This document shows, piece after piece, positions 43,200-55,299 of a stretch of DNA of 64,000 nucleotides. Where the stretch lies: assembly GCA_015680685.1 (NCBI GenBank), contig MNCI01008033.1:553159-617158 (forward strand), read 5' to 3'. The notes beneath the pieces were generated by a model. The model ran no database searches, was not told the origin of the DNA, and saw only the letters and a program-made list of their open reading frames with translations. This DNA comes from Gnetum montanum (lineage: Eukaryota; Streptophyta; Gnetopsida; Gnetales; Gnetaceae). Each line of letters starts with the position of its first letter. Position 1 is the first letter of the stretch. Made by a program: the position numbers and the translations under genes.

Positions 43200-44430
43200 A
43201 ATGAAAAAAATTTTCCAGTAAAAAAGGATCCATGGTTTGTTGATATAGCAAACTATTTAGCCACAATAAAAATCCCAATTTCATTGAGTTAAGAAGAAAC
43301 GAAGTCTTTTCTAAAAGAAGTATCAAGGCACATTTGGAGTAAATCATACCTCTATCGTGTATGTATGGATGAAGTGGTGAGAAGATGTGTTGCCAAAGAA
43401 GAATAAAAAGAAGTTCTCTGAGTGTATCATGATGACCTTGGAGGAGGAAATTTTGATGATCATAGAATAGCTATAAAAATATTACAAAGTGATTTTTCTT
43501 GGCCTAATATCTTTAAATATGCTTACACATATGTCCAAGGATGTGATAAGTGTTAATGTTTAGGGGAAATAATAAAAAGATAAGAAATATCACTCAACCC
43601 CATTTTAATAATAGAACCTTTTAATGTTTGAGGTATTGATTTTTTTAGGACCATTTCCACCTTTTAATAGATTTCAATATATCCTAGAATGTATAGCTTA
43701 TGTTACTAAATGGATAGAGGCTAAAGCTACTCCAACAAATGATGTTAAGTTAGTTGTAGCTTTTCTAAGGGAACATATTTTAACATGATGTGGGACTCCA
43801 CATGCACTCATTAGTGATTAGGGAACTCATTTTATAAATAAGATAATGGAAAAATTTCTTAAAAATTTTGGAATACATCATAAGATAGTTACTACATCAT
43901 AAAGTAATGGTCTAGTCAAAAATGCTAATAGAATCATCCAAAAATTTTTACATAAAACTATTTATGCTAAAAAGAAGGATTGGCCTAGAAAATTACAAGA
44001 TGCACTTTGGGCTTATAGGATTACTTATAAACCAACCTTAGGTTATTCACCTTGTCAATTGGTTTATGGTAAATAATGTCTATTACCCATTGAAATAAAA
44101 TAAAAATATCTAAGATTAGCACATCTACTAAGTTTTGATGATGAAATTAATCAAAACTTTAGGATGATCCACCATCATGAACTTAACAAAGTACACATGC
44201 ATGTACTTGATAAACAAAGAATAATTAAGAAAAAAATGAAGTGTATGCACAATCCAAATATAATAAATAAGTAATTTTTGAAATGAGATAAAGTCTTGTA
44301 ATATAACATGAGACTACATAAATTTCCAAGGAAATTAACAACTTGGTGGGAAGATCCATATCTAGTATTACAACCCTATAGCAATAGTAGTGTCTTAATT
44401 GCACTCGTTGAAGACATATCTAACTCACTC
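43200..44430 (+). pseudogene. Element H integrase remnant (Athila-like)
   Basis: Upstream linker: PWFVDIANYLATIKIPISLS. Zinc finger: VRRCVAKEE, VYHDDLGGGNFDDHRIAIKI, LQSDFSWPNIFKYAYTYVQG, CDKC. Core: GIDFLGPFPP (first Asp kept, about 43,645), TKWIEAKATPTND, ALISD, stop, GTHF (second Asp kept, about 43,815), NGLVKNANR, where the Glu of the family's NGQAE-SNR is Lys. Then KKDWPRKLQDALWAYRITYK and LGYSPCQLVYGK match Athila very closely. The C-terminal domain fades after about 44,250 (TTWWEDPYLVL). Dead by stops and the lost Glu. Confidence 0.93.
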
Positions 44431-45035
44431 TTAGCAAATGACCAAATACTTAAGCATTATCATCAACATTAGTTAGAAGAGCTTGGGGTGGATGAATTAG
44501 TAGAATTAAGTGATTCCAATTATCCTAGAGATGAAATAAAAGATGATGGTAGTCAATTAGAGGCCAAAATGATAGAGAGTAAGTTTAGCTTAGATGATTG
44601 CATATCTTATTCAATAATGTAAAAAAAAATAAAGGACAAAAAAAAGTCTATAATTTTTACCTTGAAAAATGTAGAGGATAATCAAAAATTCTATTGTTAG
44701 TTGGGACTTTAAAGAATTTAGTAGCATCATGTCTATAATGCAAGGGAGAAGGATAACTCCGCTTGCCTTGAACTAGGTAGGTTGAAATCCAAGATCCACC
44801 TAAGGGTGAACCTTAGCATAATAAAAATAACTATTAAGCAAATACAACTAAACCATGCTATAATACTAAATTGGAATAATAAATCTTATTATTCCTTAAA
44901 GGCAATTTTCCTTAGGATCAAGTTTTATAAGTTTAGGAGGTATAATAAATAAGTATATGCCAATGTTTATAATTATAAGATGTATATTAGTTACTTACTT
45001 TGGATAGTCAATATGAAGAAATGAGTGTGTTATAT
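44430..45035. other. Stretch after integrase of element H, nothing recognised
   Basis: AT-rich. Short open pieces near 44,470-44,620 (EELGVDELVELSDSNYPRDE, an acidic run) may be the last residues of Pol. No family match. Confidence 0.35.
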
Positions 45036-45039
45036 TGGG

Positions 45040-45428
45040 TCTAGCATCTAAGGTGGCAAAGGAATTTAATAAAATGAAACAAGATCAACATCCATATGAG
45101 AAACCCATTCAATTAAAATAAAGAAGTAAAAGAGGCTTCCATAAGAGCCTTATGGTTAAATCAGGTATTTAATTTAATAAAAAGAATGCCCTATAAGAAC
45201 CTTCAATCATGAGAAGAGCTACACTTGCACAAGAACCTTATAGTTTGGGTGATGCCAAATTCTCACATTCTTCAAGAATTCCACAAGAACCCCCTTCTAT
45301 GAGCAGAATTACTATGGGTGGAGCAGTAGTCATGGATGTCACTACTTTAGATAGCTAGGATGTAACACTATTAAGGAGAGGATTGACTGACCTAAGTAGG
45401 TGGCATAATGAACAATCTTATAATTAAT
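45040..45428 (+). pseudogene. Unidentified ORF 1 after integrase of element H
   Basis: A single plus-strand frame of about 130 codons with only four internal stops: LASKVAKEFNKMKQDQHPYE, SKRGFHKSLMVKSG, SIMRRATLAQEPYSLGDAKF, SHSSRIPQEPPSM and TLLRRGLTDLSRWHNEQSYN, then TAATAA. It has a basic/polar composition and no motif I recognise. The position, between integrase and 3' LTR, is where Athila elements carry an extra ORF, sometimes called env-like; that assignment would be positional only. Confidence 0.5.
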
Positions 45429-45429
45429 A

Positions 45430-47500
45430 AATATTTTCCTTACTCATGTTATTTAATCTCTTAGCTTTTGAAATGTCATATCTAATAGAAATAATGTCTC
45501 TTATATCCCTTTCTTTTCCCCAATATGTTAACTAAGTATTGTAGCTTTACTATGCTTCATAAATAACCTCCAAACTTTCTACCATTTCACTACATAACTA
45601 TCATCAAAGTCCATGATTGCAAACTATAATTTCCATAACTAATTGAAAATTTTTAAATCTTCATATGGTTTCCCAACATGCCTTTCATAGGAGTTAGTGG
45701 TTAAGATCCCTACTATGTCTTTAGCATTAAGGATACTAACCTTTGAAATAGAGCTTACTTATGATTCATTAATAGTAGAGTATTAAAATCCCATGGAATA
45801 CTTTCTCTTAGTATACTCTCCTATTTAGTCTATAGTCTACACTAATAAATAGTTAATCTAATTAGCCTAGGTCAAGGAAATAACCTAGATTAATTAAGGG
45901 GGAGGGGTAAAGCTATTGATATAGTAGAAGGGTAAGATAGTAGGGTACAACCAACATGGGAGCTAATCCAAGATCAAGTAGAAAATGATTTTATTGAAAG
46001 AAATACATCTCAAATGCTTAAAACATAGGAAATATAGAAACCTTGAGATTGTAAGTCATCCTTCCAATAAATAAAGCAAACCTTGTGAGGAGAAGTTTAG
46101 TCCAAGTAATCCTAGGTGGACCTTCCTAACTGTGTTGTATATGAACTTTTACCCAATACTCCATAACCCAAGTTAATAGTATCTTATGATAAAGTGTATA
46201 GGTTGGGGGATTAAAGATCTATCAAAAAATTTGATTAATAAATTTATTAATAAAATTTAAATCATATATTGATATATAATATAAGATTCTAAGACGTGCA
46301 ATAGGATAGTTTACATAATTGAGGGATATCACAAAATTGATGTTAAGAGAGATATGCAAAATTAGAAAATCCTTAGGGTTTTAGGATCTTGATATAAATT
46401 GATACTTAAATGTCTCAAGATATCATATAATGAAGTATACCGATTCTTCAATTTCAATCAATTTAACAAAAGAATTTGCCTTCAATTTATTAATAATGAT
46501 ATCAATTTAATCGATAAAGTTCGATTGCAAAATATACAATGATATCGAAGTTCATTAATTAGATTAATGAGTTGTGATACTATGGAAATTTTCTCAAGAC
46601 ACTCACATGTTAAGAGAGTAGGCACGGTATAGTTTGATATAAAAGTATTCAACGATATCAATGTATATTGACAAAATCAAGGAGCTACAAAAACAAGAAA
46701 ATTTTCTTAAGACACTCGTGTTTGAATAGCGTAGATGCAATATAATTTGATATAAATGATACAATGATATCAATCTCCATAGATCCAGTGATAAGAATAG
46801 ATATGATGAATTTCATACAAAAACTAAATTAATAATTGCCACTATCATGATAAAGATCAATCCTTTATTTTTAACATATCTCGATTCCATGACTAGGATT
46901 GATATGGTAAAAAAGGTAAACATATATTAACAAAAAGGTGATGGTCATAATTTATAAAATCCACTACCCAATGCCCACAATCATTTGTAGCCCTACCTGA
47001 AAGTCTTATGTGTCCACCACCCTAGTATCACACTAGGTTTCTAGATATTCTCCTTCTTTATTGCCATTTAGGTAGCACTAGATCTCCCACCTTGAAGCAA
47101 GGTAGGACCACTTTGATGTGTGCTCACTACCGGAATGTCAAGTAAGTCTTACCCTTATTGGAAATAGATAGCACCTTACTATTTTTGGTAGAGGATAACC
47201 CTTGTTTTACCTTGTAGTGCATTTATCATGTTTTCTAGGCATATAAATGGCATAATCATTAATCACTAAGCAACAAGGCAAGGTAAGCATAGGCTTCTCA
47301 AAAGAAATCACTGATAACTTTCACATGCTTAACCTTCTTATCTTTATGTAGTCACTAAGAAACAAGAGATTAAAAATAACTCCCTTTCATGTTCAATCTG
47401 ATTACACAAAATGGATTGACCATACTGATATGAGCATCTATCAATAAATTAAGGCATTAAGTTGTGGTGTGTTCATCAAACCCTCAATCAATTGGTACTA
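45430..47500. other. About 2 kb non-coding within element H, possibly a nested LTR
   Basis: No coding frame is recognised. A purine run (AAGGGGGAGGGG, about 45,896-45,908) followed by GATATCAAT-rich sequence resembles a PPT-LTR arrangement. A local tandem repeat lies at 46,587-46,790. I could not define termini. Confidence 0.35.
46587..46790. repeat. Local tandem repeat, two units of about 110 bp
   Basis: Unit 1 begins ATTTTCTCAAGACACTCACA and unit 2 ATTTTCTTAAGACACTCGTG. Both continue through TATA-TTTGATATAAA and CAATGATATCAAT/CAACGATATCAAT. The units differ by substitutions and a short length difference. Confidence 0.7.
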
Positions 47501-47529
47501 CTAGGAGGAGATCCTAGAGTTTTATAGAA

Positions 47530-48390
47530 ACTCAAAGCTGCACCTCACTAAGATAGAGCTTGCAAAGTAGTACCTATTTTCCTTAGTGAGAAAGACTAGG
47601 ATGAAATTCATTGTGAAATAGCTTCAAGAATTGTTTGGTCTACTTGGTAGTAAATAGGAAATTTACAAATCAAAAGAAAGTATGAAAGAGAAGTACAATC
47701 TCTTCAATAAATTCATTGATGATTCTGATTCTACCATGGTCTAGTCCTTGGGAGTCCACTTCATCAATCTACATATCAAAGATTGGGTGATGATAAGGAT
47801 GATTATGCTGAATGTCACACGATCAATCCATGCTACCTACATCTTCAACCTAGTCCTTCAAGTGATGAAGGAATTAAAGTATGGAGAGGAAGGCAACCTT
47901 GTATACCTACCTATTAGGTACATGGTGTAGCATTACAATGATGTTGCCCTCAAAATGTATTTTCCATTTATGAGTTTAGTAATTTTGCAAAATATTGGAA
48001 TGCTAGAGCCTCAAACTAGCACAAGGATCAACTTGATAGGCCTAAAGAAGGATACCTTTTCAAGAACACTGAAGATATACACCAAGGTCAGTCCCTTCAT
48101 CAAAGAATCTAATGATCTAGAGTACATGTTCACATCCTAGGCTAATAAAGTAAGGGAGCTTCCAGAGGAATTGACAACCTAGATGCAAGAGATCTAGTCC
48201 AGTTAAGGGGAGATCCTATCCATCCTAGAGAGGGTAAGTTCTACCATGATGGCTTTGGATAAAAGAGTGATAGATATTGAGTAGAATATGCATCTACAAA
48301 TCTACGATCATAATGATGGAGATGAGCCTTGTCATTTTGAGAAGGACATGAAAGTTAAGGGAGGATCCAAGATTTGATTCTTTGAGTTAC
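47530..48390 (+). pseudogene. Unidentified ORF 2 before the 3' LTR of element H
   Basis: One frame runs about 285 codons with about nine stops, nearly all at Gln/Trp-compatible codons: KLHLTKIELAK, VKTRMKFIVK-type basic sequence, LQELFGLLGSK, SIHATYIFNLVLQVMKELKY, GEEGNLVYLPIRYMV, NIGMLEPQTSTRINLIGLKK, and a C-terminal helix EILSILERVSSTMMALDKRV. No clear signal peptide or membrane span, so envelope-like function is not supported. The middle vaguely recalls a plant-transposon-associated domain found in Athila third ORFs, but I cannot confirm it. Confidence 0.55.
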
Positions 48391-48853
48391 TCTAGTTAGG
48401 CCATTTGTTATTTAAGAGTAGGCTAATTTTTAAATATGTTATTGGTTTTCATTGTTATTATGTATGTGTAATCCTTCTTTATAGTGGACTTGTATATTAT
48501 GATGGTTGGAAGAAATTTAATTTTGGTGATTGTAGTATTAAGTTTTTTCTTATGAGACTACTTTTTTGGATAAGGATGTAATGGAATTAAATGGTTTTTA
48601 AAAAAATTTTAGGCATTATTTTTAGAGATGGAGGTGAACTATAAATTTGTGATTTCTCTTAGTATCATTTTCATACTTATTTTTGGTAGTGCTTAGAATG
48701 TTTTGAGGATTATATTTACCATGATATTTAATTACTAATTTTGTGTCTTGTTTGATGGATATTAGAGCTAATTGATGTAGCATAATTATTTACATATTTC
48801 ATGCACATGTATTAGATATATCTTTTTCCTTTGTTGATTAAGCACTGGCCAAA

Positions 48854-48866
48854 GGCTAGTAGGGGG
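48854..48866 (+). promoter_or_regulatory. Polypurine tract of element H
   Basis: GGCTAGTAGGGGG ends three bases before the 3' LTR starts at 48,870. The run of five G is the expected primer site for plus-strand synthesis. Confidence 0.65.
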
Positions 48867-48869
48867 CTA

Positions 48870-49886
48870 TGATGAACCTCCCAATTATCTTTTAGTTTTG
48901 ATTAAATGAGTTTAACTTTTTATTTTTTTGTTATGTGAGCTTATTAAAGTACATTTATTTCCATGGTGATATTCAATAAGTATTAATCATTTTTTCAAAA
49001 GTTATGTTTAACAGGATATAGAAATTTTGGCTTGAATCAATGTCATATCAATTCCTACAAAAATTTTGATATACTTCAATGCATGGAATATCAATATTCA
49101 TCCCAAGGATCCACAAAAATAAACCTTAATCTTATCGATACCTAGAGCAAATACAATGAGGATTGATATCATCAAAGTTGTGAGGATCTAGAGCCTTCAG
49201 TAGAATAGAGATATTGATCTAGATCATAGTTACAATATGCATTGAAAAAATAAGAAGTAGAAATAGCTTGTAGCCACTATGTAGATGCATAAGTCAAAAT
49301 TGCTCTAGCAATGATATTAATTCATAGTAATTCTTGTAATGTCACTTGATATGCCCATATAGCTATTTTTTCTAAATTAGTTTTTCATTCCTTCTAGTAT
49401 AAAATAAACCTGCTTACTCAAAGGAAGGGTAACAATTCATTATCCAAGAGAACCCAATTCATTTTAAAGTAATTCCCTAATCCCCAAGAAATATATGAGT
49501 GAGTTGAACAATATGGTAACTACCAACTATTATAGTCCATCAGCAAGTTGTTGAGTTTGTTGCACTATGAAGATAGAAAAGCAGAATCATAGATTAGGTA
49601 ATATCTCCCTTGTGCTCCTTAAAAACTATATTTTTTATTTAATGTCTTTAAAGTTAATTTAATCATTAAATTCCATTTTTGAACTTAAGTTAGAAGTTAG
49701 GTTTAGAATTTGTGATTTAGCTTATGAGTGGTAGTCATAAATGTGGTATTTAATTGGAATTAAATTTATTCAATTGTTTGTCTTGATTATTTATTTAAAT
49801 TTTAACCATTCCTCCATGGATACGACTTGTGGGGTGACATTTTTGCAATGAAGGTAATCTAGCATTAAATTTTGGCTGGCTCATCA
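48870..49886 (+). repeat. 3' LTR of element H
   Basis: It begins TGATGAACC after the purine tract and ends GGCTCATCA. It aligns with the 5' LTR over its length. The 7-base ends TGATGA.../...CTCATCA are the same as those of the solo LTR at 20,400. Confidence 0.9.
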
Positions 49887-50059
49887 TAGCCATAATGGTA
49901 TCTAATGGAAAATCTTGTTTTTTGTCAAATGGGCTAGAAATTAAAGGGACATAAGAGATTGGGACCATTATTTAATTACATCTAATCATAAATATTTTAT
50001 AAAAGGTAAAATAAATGGAATTTTTATTTTTTCCCTTTAGTTATGAAAATTCAAATATA

Positions 50060-50285
50060 AAATACATGGTCTTTGTCCCTATTTTACGTAAAGCTATTTT
50101 ATCTTCTCTTAAAATTTAATCTTTGTCTTCATGCTTGTACTTGATTTTGCTAAACTTCCATATGTAAATATGACCTTTTATTACCTTCAAATTTGAATTG
50201 TTAAATTTGTTTTACATGGACATGTAGAATGAATGGAGTATAAGTGTCCAAAGTGCATGCTAGCATTAACTATTAAAGCACTAGC
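50060..50285 (-). pseudogene. Copia protease-like fragment (G)
   Basis: It aligns with 37,420-37,640. The minus-strand peptide KVIFTYGSLAKSSTSMKTKI fits V-FG-GSLAKI-G in copia protease, and NASMHFGHLYS aligns with the altered active-site region of the other copy. It belongs with the Gag fragment at 52.8-53.2 kb or is a separate piece. Confidence 0.5.
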
Positions 50286-52780
50286 TTCAATAAACTAAAG
50301 TTTGAGCTAGGCATCTACCAATATATGAAAGAGCTACCAATATCCTAATCTATGGGAAAATATCTAAATAGTGATAACAAAACATATCATAATCATAAAT
50401 ATAAGTTATGCATCCCCTAGCTACAAATATCTCCAATGTTCATCTGACATGATAATATCGATAAGAAAAATTTACATATAACCTATTACATGCATAAATA
50501 TGTGAATCATATAGCATGCTAACAACTAAAAGAATAATCATATCTAGCATCTAACCCTAATATTATCATCTACTACTAGCATTAAGAAATTAAATCTACT
50601 CTACAATAATCCATCATGATATAGTAATAAAGTACATAAAGGTTGAAGATACATATATTAAGAATAATTTCAAAATTCATAACTGATAATAAAGTCTATG
50701 ATAAAGATTATATCTTCTACCTCTAAGAAAATATAAATCATAATCATAATTGAAGATCATCTATACACAATTCTCACCAATTTCACTAGTAGCATCTAAA
50801 CTTGGAATAAGATGAGGGAACAATATAAAACTAAGTGAGATCATATAGCATCTCCCTTGATGGAATTGATGATAAGGATCATGGTTCATGGCACATGCAA
50901 GGAGGTACTTCAATATGAAATTATAACTATTAGCATGTGAACCACATAGACAATAATAAAATATAGATGCATCTCATACCAAAATCACATAAGCATATAA
51001 ACAATAGCTTACCACTAGCACTAATCATCCAAGGAGAGTAGCACACACTATTTCTTATGTATAATGTATGATTAAATGTATATTTGAACTAGATCCTAAA
51101 ATACATATACCAAAACCATTACCACAAGGCTTAATTATTAGTATAGAAGTGGTGGAACTCTAACCACTATTGAATGAATTTGATATTAGAGGTGTTGAAC
51201 ATGCCTTTAACATTCTAGAGGTAAATGAAAACTAGAGAGCTTGTACATACTCTCTCTCTCTTGTAGAATGGGTCCCACATGAAGAGTCCTATGAATGCAT
51301 CTAGAGGAGATTAGTTAATATCACTTGATGATGTCCATCACCAATTGGCTAATAAACTTAGTGCTAGCTCCAACAAATAGTAAGTAAATACCAATGGAAA
51401 TATAACATAACAATGATAAAAAGTAACTTATAAGAATAGCATAAAAAAATAGTGGCGGAAGAACTTAATATACAAATCAACCAAAATCATACATGGGATG
51501 TAAAACTTAACACAAAAAACTATGAGAGGATACAAATGCCAAAGATGTTATTCGAGCTACTAGAGTATAGAAATTGAGATTTTAATAACGTCATCTACTT
51601 TATCTTGAAGCCATTATATCTAAAAATTCCCAGAACATTTCCTACCTACCATTATAACCTAGAGCATCTATCATAAATATTGTACATGTGATAGCAAATG
51701 TCACAACCTAAGCTTCAACTCATGAAAAATGTTACAATTTGAAGCCTAGGTTGGTATGTGTATCATGACCTATATGAATAAGTTGCAGTGTCCACCAAGG
51801 CTCATGAAAAAATTCATGATGTCCTTAGATGATTAAAAACATTTTGGGATGCTATGTACCTATTGTAACTATAAATAATTAATAGTTCTAGACACTTGAT
51901 TGATAAATTCATCATTGCATCAATTTAAAGAAGATGCGATGCAAAAGTATGTTCCACCAAAATCAATGGGAGACATTTAGAAATCCTTGAAAAGAAAAAA
52001 AACTATAAAATACTAAAAATAAAAGTGGAATCTACTAAAAATAAAAAAGATAACCACTTCTACAACCATCATGCAAGTTTTTGAAGTTTGTAATGACATC
52101 TTAAAGTTAGAAAAACTAAATATTCTTTCAAAATAGTAATTATTGAGATCATCAAAATAATTAATTTGTTAATAACAATAAAAATTAGATCATGAAAAAA
52201 GCAATGATTTTATTGAAATATAGAAGCTAAAATATTAGAAACTATTTCAATTACAACACAAAAGAAAATCATAAGGTATAAAAAATGAATGTTGTTAAGC
52301 TATAAGAATAGATACTAGATATATGAACTATGGCTAAGAAAAATTAATACTGATATTATAGAAAAATCTATAATAATCATGACTAAGAAAAGCCCTACCA
52401 CTTTCATAATCAAATCAAAATGATAAATTCTAGGGAGTTCAAAAACCTAGAAGATCTAGTACTAACATAGGAAAGGGGCCAAAAGAACTCACTATGTGAA
52501 CAACTAGTCATGAACTCATCAAAAAAATAACAAACCAAAAGCATGAGTATATAAATCCTTCCAAGAGTACATGTTAATCATATCTAAGCTAGACATCCAT
52601 CAGTCTATACAACTATCAAGAAGGAAAAGTGTAAAAAAATAAGATACATGCTAACTCAAAGGTATAAAAAATGAGGGTTTTTAAAAAACATCATAGGAAG
52701 ATGATAGTACTCTAAACAAATAAAACTTAATTATCTCATCTAATAAATAAGCATTCTATGCCTAGAAGCTAGCTTGTAAT
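50285..52780. other. About 2.5 kb AT-rich stretch, nothing recognised
   Basis: No coding frame, LTR end or repeat that I can support. It lies between a copia protease-like piece and a copia Gag piece on the same strand, so it may be an insertion into, or decayed part of, copia G. Confidence 0.4.
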
Positions 52781-53215
52781 GTAGACATCTTTTGTCCAAG
52801 TGTAGCAATTGGCTCACCTTCTTTTAGCCTCAAGGAATTTAATTGATTTTGTAGTGTTACAATCTTGAATTTATGTTTTACTTAAAAAATTTTCTCAAGC
52901 TTATTCCACAATTTATATGGGAAATATTGTTTATCAATTAGTTGCAAAAACATTTTGGATGTGCTTAGGGCTATTAGCGTTTTTTCCATCTTGTTATTTT
53001 CATTCACTACAATGGTTTTGATGAGAGTTTTATTAAGGCCATTTTCTTAGAGCATAATTATCATATAAAGCTTTCATATATTGTTATTGAATACATTTAA
53101 TACTTGGATCTCAAAAAATAAGGCACATGTTCTTGCCTTAATCATGGCTATATGAAAGGTGTGTTGCTAATTATTAAGAGTTACCATTCAATTTTCAAGA
53201 TTACTCAACATCTTG
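52780..53215 (-). pseudogene. Copia Gag remnant (G)
   Basis: Minus-strand sequence IALSTSKMFLQLIDKQYFPY then KLWNKLEKIF, stop, VKHKFKIVTLQNQLNSLRLK and EGEPIATLGQKMSTLQ matches the UBN2-type copia Gag domain (A-W--LE--Y----K---L--QL--LKM-EGESI--H---F--L). It starts downstream of a PBS at 53,218, as a copia gag should. Stops are few but present. Confidence 0.75.
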
Positions 53216-53216
53216 C

Positions 53217-53228
53217 TTTGATACTAGG
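53217..53228 (-). promoter_or_regulatory. Decayed copia primer-binding site (G)
   Basis: Minus strand CTAGTATCAAAGC, two G-to-A-type changes from TGGTATCAGAGC. The LTR would begin at about 53,229 on the plus strand (TGAAGTTTTTAGG). Confidence 0.65.
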
Positions 53229-53630
53229 TGAAGTTTTTAGGATCTTTGATGAGTAATCTTGTAGCTAGATAAGATGGAAAATGGGAATCACAATGATAAT
53301 CCCATATTCAACATGTGATTATTTATTTAAGTTGTGTGAAATGACACATCCTAAAGATAAGAAATCATAACTATACAAAATAGTAAATAATTTAATAATT
53401 ATTAATTAGAGTAATTTTAGTTCAACTAATTCTTTTATTACCTTAATGGTGTAAAAATTTCAAAATGGTAACTAGTATGATGTGAAAAATAAAATGGAAA
53501 ATTTATACATATTTAACAATTAAAGTAAACTTTGCTTCATTTTTTACTTTCAAAAAAATCAACTCTAGCACTTGGCTTGTAGATAGTGATTGTTTGATCT
53601 AAGTAATCCCAAATAAAAAATGTAAGGCCT
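53229..53630 (-). repeat. Candidate 5' LTR remnant of copia G
   Basis: The inner end is fixed by the PBS. The outer end was not found and the stretch is AT-rich without coding. Boundaries approximate. Confidence 0.35.
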
Positions 53631-54425
53631 TTGTGACTAACTTAGGGACCTTACGAAGCAAGGATATCATGTGGACCTATGACTGGCACACCATCCAAGA
53701 CAAAGTTGCCCTCTCGTAGGAGTCACATGAGTAGAAGATGTAGATGGACTTGATCTCCAGAAAGGCCTAGGATTGGAAGGATTATAATGATTGGGTCCTA
53801 GAGTGGGATAAGATACAAAAGGATCACCAATAGAAGTATAAGGTCAATTGGGAGGCATACTTGAAGTCACTAAAGAGGGAGGCAACTCAACAGCAAAAGA
53901 GGGATCTATTTATCCAAGGCATTGAGGCTGAGAGTGTTTTCAACTTCTTTGAAAGCACTCTCATAGTAGTTGAGTCTCATGATCCTCATATCACTATGGC
54001 TATGGATGAGGTCTTTATGGCTATGATCTCATGGGAGCCACCATCATGGATGGGTGTATATAAGACCAATAGCTTCATAGGCATCAATTTTTGGAATATT
54101 TACTAGGCCAACATGATGGAAGACTAGATTCTCCAACATTTGGATACAAGCCTTCACCATCTTTGTTGAGAGTTTATAGAGCCAGATTCCCCATAGATTT
54201 GATGATGTTTATGTTTTACTTTTACATTTTTTTATGTCATGGTTTGGTTATGCTAGTTACTGATTAGTTGTACGTTGTTATGTCATAGGCATTATATGAT
54301 GTTGGTGGTCCTAGCAGTGTAAGTGATGATGATGATGATGATGATGCACCATCTCCTTCCCCTCTAAACATCCCCTTGGCACCACTAGATGCATGTTGTA
54401 ATAGCTTTTCTGGATGATTTTTGGT
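53630..54425 (+). pseudogene. Unidentified plus-strand ORF facing element B
   Basis: A plus-strand coding-like remnant: SKDIMWTYDWHTIQDKVALS, DWKDYNDWVLEWDKIQKDHQ, VNWEAYLKSLKREATQQQKR, DLFIQGIEAESVFNFFESTL (53,861-54,106). Near the end, in another frame, GPSSVSDDDDDDDAPSPSPL (about 54,310-54,370) gives an Asp run from a (GAT)7 tract and a Ser/Pro tail. It lies antisense and downstream of the gag-protease of element B, the same relative place as the antisense ORF of element A, but shares neither of its conserved blocks. Family unknown. Confidence 0.45.
54324..54346 (+). repeat. (GAT)n microsatellite
   Basis: Seven GAT units and a partial one. In the frame of the unidentified ORF they encode seven Asp. 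Confidence 0.9.
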
Positions 54426-54732
54426 TTATTTTATTTCATGTTGGGCATTGTATGGCACATATTGGCCAATGCTTGAGTTGTAGACAATTTAACACTCATG
54501 GTTTATTGTTTTTATATTTATACTACATAGTGTGGCCATGGATATATATATTATTTTAAAATTTTTTAAATTTTAAGTTTCAATTTTAGTTTCGGTTATA
54601 TATGTTGTTAATGGCTTTATTGCTTTAAGGTTTTATGTTGTAAGCAAGGCTATGTTGTTGGTGGCTATGTTGGCTACATTGAAAATGGTTAGATTATAAG
54701 ATTATGAATGGCCATAGGATAATGGTTACTTG

Positions 54733-54893
54733 CTAGTTTTATGCCATGGTAGGCCACATGTTTATGAAAAAATTAAAGTGTCAACAGACTATAGTGCTGG
54801 TTTAAGGCCTCAGTAGGTCATAGGTTTCCTAGTTTTAGGCCATGGTGGGCCTTGCGTTTTACTAGTTTTAGGCCATGGTAGGCCCTTGTTAAA
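54733..54893. repeat. Short tandem repeat around CTAGTTTTAGGCCATGGTAGG
   Basis: Units start at about 54,733, 54,829 and 54,862, with a diverged one at about 54,802 (GGCCTCAGTAGGTCATAGG). The last two are 33 bases apart. Confidence 0.75.
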
Positions 54894-54899
54894 AGGAAA

Positions 54900-55030
54900 C
54901 TTATGTTTTTGGTGATTTTCTATTTTTAAAAATTTTATGGGTTTTTTGAATTTTTATAGGGGTTTTGATATTTACAGCATGTGAAAAATTAAAGAAAGAG
55001 AAATTCTCTAATAAATAAAAATGCAAATGA
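54900..55030. other. Short gap between the repeat and element B
   Basis: AT-rich, nothing recognised. Confidence 0.3.
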
Positions 55031-55299
55031 AAGTAAAAACTTAGGCTATAGGGCTATTAGTGCATAACATTATATGGTTGTAAGGGCATGGGGTGAAAGG
55101 GTCAAGGTGTACTTCACTTGTGTAGACTCTTCCTAATCTTTGAAAGATTAGGAAATGTGTAAGATCTATTTTGAACAAGTTTATATTCACCATCCCCTTT
55201 GCTAATGATGTTAAAAAGGAGTTCATACCATAATTCATCTCACTGCCCATGATTGTCATTCTTGTCTTTCTTCTCTTTCTTGGGTTTCATGGCTAGGAA

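Larger units (their letters stand above)
40060..49886 (+). mobile_element. Athila-like Ty3/gypsy element H with both LTRs
   Basis: Two related LTRs (40,060-41,098 and 48,870-49,886) flank, in order: a tRNA-Asp-type PBS, gag, the end of RT with RNase H, integrase, two unidentified plus-strand ORFs and a purine tract. Integrase and RNase H match the Athila branch. Protease and nearly all of RT are deleted. In a hand comparison of about 105 aligned bases near the LTR starts I counted 19 differences, so the insertion is old. The flanking pentamers TCAAA and TAGCC do not match, so either no target-site duplication survives or the ends derive from recombination. Confidence 0.88.

Noticed and set aside
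47530-48390. Envelope-like gene call for ORF 2 of element H
   Set aside because: Position fits, but there is no signal peptide, no membrane span and no recognisable envelope feature, so the function is left open.
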